Positions 15,167-17,348 of a DNA stretch of 17,348 nt are shown one piece after another; positions within the stretch are counted from its first letter, which is position 1, and each line of letters opens with the position of its first letter. The position numbers and the translations under genes are program-made. The DNA comes from an uncultured Marvinbryantia sp. (lineage in GTDB: Bacteria > Bacillota > Clostridia > Lachnospirales > Lachnospiraceae). The stretch is from contig CAKRVB010000040.1 of the NCBI GenBank assembly GCA_934408725.1, forward strand, positions 1-17,348, written 5' to 3'. The notes under the pieces were generated by a model. It was not told the origin of the DNA. It did not search any database and saw nothing but the letters and a program-made list of their open reading frames with translations.

Positions 15167-15538
15167 TTATTTTATTGCAATTGCTTCAATCTCCAGCAGT
15201 ACATCCTTTGGTAATCGTGCAACTTCCACACAGGATCTTGCCGGGAAAGTGCCAGTGAAGTAGTCAGCATAAATGGCATTGATCTTACCAAAATCCTCCA
15301 TATTCTTGATAAACACGGTAGTCTTTACTACTTTTTCAATAGAACTGCCTGCCTCTGCAAGAAGGGCTGCAATATTAGAAAACGCCTGCTTTGCCTGTGC
15401 TTCCACTCCTTCCGGGATCTCTCCTGTTGCCGGATTTACCGGAATCTGGCCAGAAGTGTAAACCATTCCATTCACCTCGATAGCCTGTGAATACGGTCCG
15501 ATTGCTGCCGGTGCTTTGTCTGTACTGATAACGTTCAT
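15167..15538 (-). CDS. ridA: RidA/YjgF/UK114-family enamine/imine deaminase
   Basis: RidA proteins hydrolyse reactive 2-aminoacrylate and related enamines released by PLP enzymes, protecting the cell from their damage. The ATG at 15538 follows AAGGAGG at ideal spacing and gives 123 residues, the family norm; an upstream in-frame start at 15565 is unnecessary. Family marks are [12 protein letters not shown] (9-20), YTSGQIP (27-33), the conserved Arg at 101 in [13 protein letters not shown], and the closing IEAIAI with Glu117. Arg and Glu at these places are those of active deaminases. It follows the CvfB-like gene by 35 bases and is probably the last gene of the thioesterase unit. Confidence 0.93.
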   Translation of the reverse strand: MNVISTDKAPAAIGPYSQAIEVNGMVYTSGQIPVNPATGEIPEGVEAQAKQAFSNIAALLAEAGSSIEKVVKTTVFIKNMEDFGKINAIYADYFTGTFPARSCVEVARLPKDVLLEIEAIAIK

Positions 15539-15573
15539 GTCTTTTTCCTCCTTATGTAATCTCATTGTTTACA

Positions 15574-16410
15574 TTATTTTATCTTACGAATTGCTCTTTC
15601 CGTAATCTCGATGCGTCCTTCTTTTAATAAATGGCCAACTGCACGCTTAAATGCATTCTTGCTTAATCCCATCTCTCGCTTGATGACTTCCGGAGATGCC
15701 TTATCCGTAAACGGAAGCACCCCTGAAAATTCTTCGATCGCCAGCATCACGGCTTCCGCATCTTCATCCATCTGCAGATACGCCTTTTCTCTTGCAGACA
15801 GATCCAGCTTGCCATCTTCTTTCACTCCGGTTACTCTTGCAGAAATCTCTTCTCCGATCCGATACTTTCCCGCTGCTTCTTTCTGTGGAATCAAACCGGA
15901 ATAGCGATTGTCCACCGCCACGAATACCCCGAATCGTTCACTGATCTGATAGATCGTTCCTGTCACATGATCATCTTTCTTGTATGGCGAATCGGTCTGC
16001 AGATATTCGTAAACATTCATCGTGGCACAAAGACGGCCGCTTTTATCTACATATAATGCTACCAGACATTCTTCTCCATCGCGCACTTTCCTGGTCTGCT
16101 GTTTAAACGGAAGCAGAATATCCTTTTCCAGTCCCCAGTCCAGAAATGCTCCAATCTTTGCCACTTCTTTTACTTTCAGCATTCCCACCTGTCCCAGTTC
16201 CAGCTTCGGCTGTCTGGTAGTGGCAATCAGCCGGTCTTTGGAATCCTTATATAAAAATACGTTCAGTTCATCACCGATCACGGCATGCTCAGGTACTTCC
16301 TTCTTTGGAAGAAGCACACGTTCCTCTTCCGCACCTTCTTCTGCCAGATATACTCCAAAATCCGTTCTTTTTACAATCTTTAATGTCTGTCTTTTTCCTA
16401 ATTCTAACAT
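15574..16410 (-). CDS. cvfB: CvfB-like protein with S1 RNA-binding domains and C-terminal winged helix
   Basis: A cytoplasmic RNA-binding regulator of the CvfB/YitL family, known from Staphylococcus aureus as affecting virulence factor expression. The 278 residues match the family length. S1-like/OB domains lie at about 1-65 (RTDFGVYLAEEG), 70-135 (VAKIGAFLDWGLEKDILLPF) and 145-207 (ISERFGVFVAVDNRYSGLIP). A winged helix follows at about 215-278 (FTDKASPEVIKREMGLSKNAFKRAVGHL). The start ATG lies 11 bases after the thioesterase stop, with an AGGTGAAG site overlapping that stop. The target RNA is unknown. Confidence 0.9.
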   Translation of the reverse strand: MLELGKRQTLKIVKRTDFGVYLAEEGAEEERVLLPKKEVPEHAVIGDELNVFLYKDSKDRLIATTRQPKLELGQVGMLKVKEVAKIGAFLDWGLEKDILLPFKQQTRKVRDGEECLVALYVDKSGRLCATMNVYEYLQTDSPYKKDDHVTGTIYQISERFGVFVAVDNRYSGLIPQKEAAGKYRIGEEISARVTGVKEDGKLDLSAREKAYLQMDEDAEAVMLAIEEFSGVLPFTDKASPEVIKREMGLSKNAFKRAVGHLLKEGRIEITERAIRKIK

Positions 16411-16421
16411 ATATTCTTCAC

Positions 16422-17144
16422 CTAATCTGTCTTTCCTGTTTTACAAAACTCCACCACTGCAAAAGATCTGTCTTCTGCGCCACGCAAATCCACCGTCACA
16501 TAATCCTCGCCTGCACTGACCACCGGGCAGATCACATCTCCCAGTACAGCCTGGCTCTTATATTCTGCTCTTACTCTGGCAATCTTCCAGTCCTTTGGGA
16601 TATACTCCTGTGCCATATCTATATACTGTGCATTGTTCACATGATGGTTCGTATCCAGATGATGTCTGCATACTTTAAATGCTTCTCTGGTCACACCGCC
16701 TTCCGGTATTTTGATCTTACGGGAAGTCTGCTCCATCTCCAGCGCCGGTTCCATTGGATAAGCTTCCTGCACTTCCTGATCTACCCTCACCGGGTGACCC
16801 GTGTGGAGATCTACATAGATCCAGAGAGAATTGGCACAGGCAAGTGTTCTGCCATCTCGATCCAGCATACGGTAGTTGCGTTCTCCCTGAAACCCTTTAA
16901 ATGCGTGCGCCCAGGTCTGAACCGTCACTTCTTCTCCCAGTACAGGCAGTCTCACCAGTTCAATCTGCCAGTAAGCCAGCACCCATACTTTATCTTTTGC
17001 CAGCATATCATCTACACCATTCCCCAGTTCTTCTGACTGAAAGGTACTGCAATCCTGAAAATAATTGATCAGCCCCGGCAGGGTCAGGCTCTTCTCTTCT
17101 CCGATCTCACTATATCGGATACGACTCTGAAACTGATACGGCAT
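16422..17144 (-). CDS. Acyl-[acyl-carrier-protein] thioesterase (FatA/FatB-like)
   Basis: Hydrolyses acyl-ACP to release free fatty acids at the end of type II fatty acid synthesis. The ATG at 17144 has an AAAGGAG site and gives 240 residues, normal for bacterial members; the open frame upstream to 17258 runs into the tRNA terminator. The protein is a double hotdog. The N-terminal half has YSEIGEEKSLTLPGLINYFQD and WAHAFKGFQGERNY. The C-terminal half has HLDTNHHVNNAQYIDM (162-177), with Asp164, Asn166 and His168 at the positions of the catalytic residues in plant FatB. The preferred chain length cannot be inferred. First gene of the unit with cvfB and ridA. Confidence 0.92.
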   Translation of the reverse strand: MPYQFQSRIRYSEIGEEKSLTLPGLINYFQDCSTFQSEELGNGVDDMLAKDKVWVLAYWQIELVRLPVLGEEVTVQTWAHAFKGFQGERNYRMLDRDGRTLACANSLWIYVDLHTGHPVRVDQEVQEAYPMEPALEMEQTSRKIKIPEGGVTREAFKVCRHHLDTNHHVNNAQYIDMAQEYIPKDWKIARVRAEYKSQAVLGDVICPVVSAGEDYVTVDLRGAEDRSFAVVEFCKTGKTD

Positions 17145-17190
17145 AGTTATCTCCTTTTTGTTCCTGTAATTAAATATACTCCTGCAATGG

Positions 17191-17218
17191 ATTATAACAA
17201 AAAAAGTAATGGATGCAA
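17191..17218 (-). promoter_or_regulatory. Extended -10 promoter of the thioesterase-cvfB-ridA unit
   Basis: On the minus strand TGT-TATAAT holds a perfect -10 hexamer (17196-17191) with the extended TG. TTGCAT lies 16 bases upstream (17218-17213) as a weak -35. The site lies between the tRNA terminator and the thioesterase ATG. Confidence 0.65.
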
Positions 17219-17240
17219 AGTGGGTTTTTCGTTGTTGCAT

Positions 17241-17270
17241 AAAAAAAGAGATGTTCAAACGAACATCTCT
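17241..17270 (-). terminator. rho-independent terminator after tRNA-Gln
   Basis: A perfect 10-bp stem, AGAGATGTTC with GAACATCTCT, has a 4-base loop (17257-17260) and runs straight into seven T residues on the minus strand. It begins six bases beyond the tRNA 3' end. Confidence 0.92.
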
Positions 17271-17276
17271 GAAAAG

Positions 17277-17348
17277 CTGGGCTACAAGGATTCGAACCTT
17301 GAAATGACGGAGTCAGAGTCCGTTGCCTTACCATTTGGCGATAGCCCA
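17277..17348 (-). tRNA. tRNA-Gln, anticodon CTG
   Basis: The minus strand folds into a full cloverleaf of 72 bases. The acceptor stem is TGGGCTA/TAGCCCA with a G discriminator, and the U1-A72 pair is typical of tRNA-Gln. The D-arm is GCC/GGC around AAATGGTAA. The anticodon stem ACGGA/TCCGT has loop CTCTGAC (anticodon CTG, reads CAG). The T-arm is CAAGG-TTCGAAT-CCTTG. CCA is not encoded. The 5' end coincides with the window edge, so other tRNAs may lie beyond. Confidence 0.95.

Noticed and set aside
1..17348. A new defence, mobile or biosynthetic system in the window
   Set aside because: Apart from two small proteins, all genes belong to known housekeeping families, and no cassette-like cluster, transposase, integrase or attachment repeat is seen.

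Overview
The window looks like chromosomal DNA of a low-to-mid GC Gram-positive anaerobe of the Clostridia, most likely a Lachnospiraceae member. Pointers are the protein sequences themselves (a LysRS with a C-terminal tRNA-binding domain, an SH3/SleB-type wall hydrolase, a stand-alone acyl-ACP thioesterase, a dnaE-pfkA pair), AGGAGG-type ribosome binding sites before most genes, and rho-independent terminators. Every gene I can support is on the minus strand, so transcription runs from high to low coordinates. I see no mobile element, CRISPR array, phage gene or obvious transferred island.

Layout in the direction of transcription. (1) At the right edge is a complete tRNA-Gln(CTG) with its own terminator. 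(2) An extended -10 promoter drives a three-gene unit: acyl-ACP thioesterase, a CvfB-like S1-domain RNA-binding protein and a RidA-family deaminase. (3) A 77-residue protein with its own promoter and terminator resembles HPr but lacks the phosphorylatable histidine, which makes it Crh-like. (4) dnaE, pfkA and a TrmH/SpoU-family RNA methyltransferase follow in line. dnaE may be started from a promoter inside the loop of the preceding terminator, pfkA has a candidate internal promoter, and a strong GNRA-loop terminator closes the unit. (5) A monocistronic secreted wall hydrolase has a near-consensus sigma-A promoter, a 5' UTR hairpin, two SH3b domains, a Tyr/Thr/Glu/Pro repeat linker and a SleB catalytic domain. 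(6) A long co-directional run follows: NfeD, SPFH/band-7 protein, argF, birA, an unknown 119-residue protein, dusB, greA and lysS, ending in a terminator. (7) The left edge holds the start of a small hydrophobic reading frame broken by a stop codon.

Most of this is housekeeping: tRNA charging and modification (lysS, dusB, tRNA-Gln), transcript elongation (greA), replication (dnaE), glycolysis (pfkA), arginine synthesis (argF), biotin attachment (birA), membrane organisation (NfeD/SPFH) and acyl release (thioesterase). The intergenic gaps are short and mostly filled by recognisable promoters, terminators and ribosome binding sites. I did not find a convincing new multi-gene system. The items most worth a second look are the His-less HPr-like protein, the promoter-in-terminator arrangement before dnaE, the LysRS fusion, the intact PHP metal site in DnaE, and the repeat linker and UTR hairpin of the wall hydrolase.
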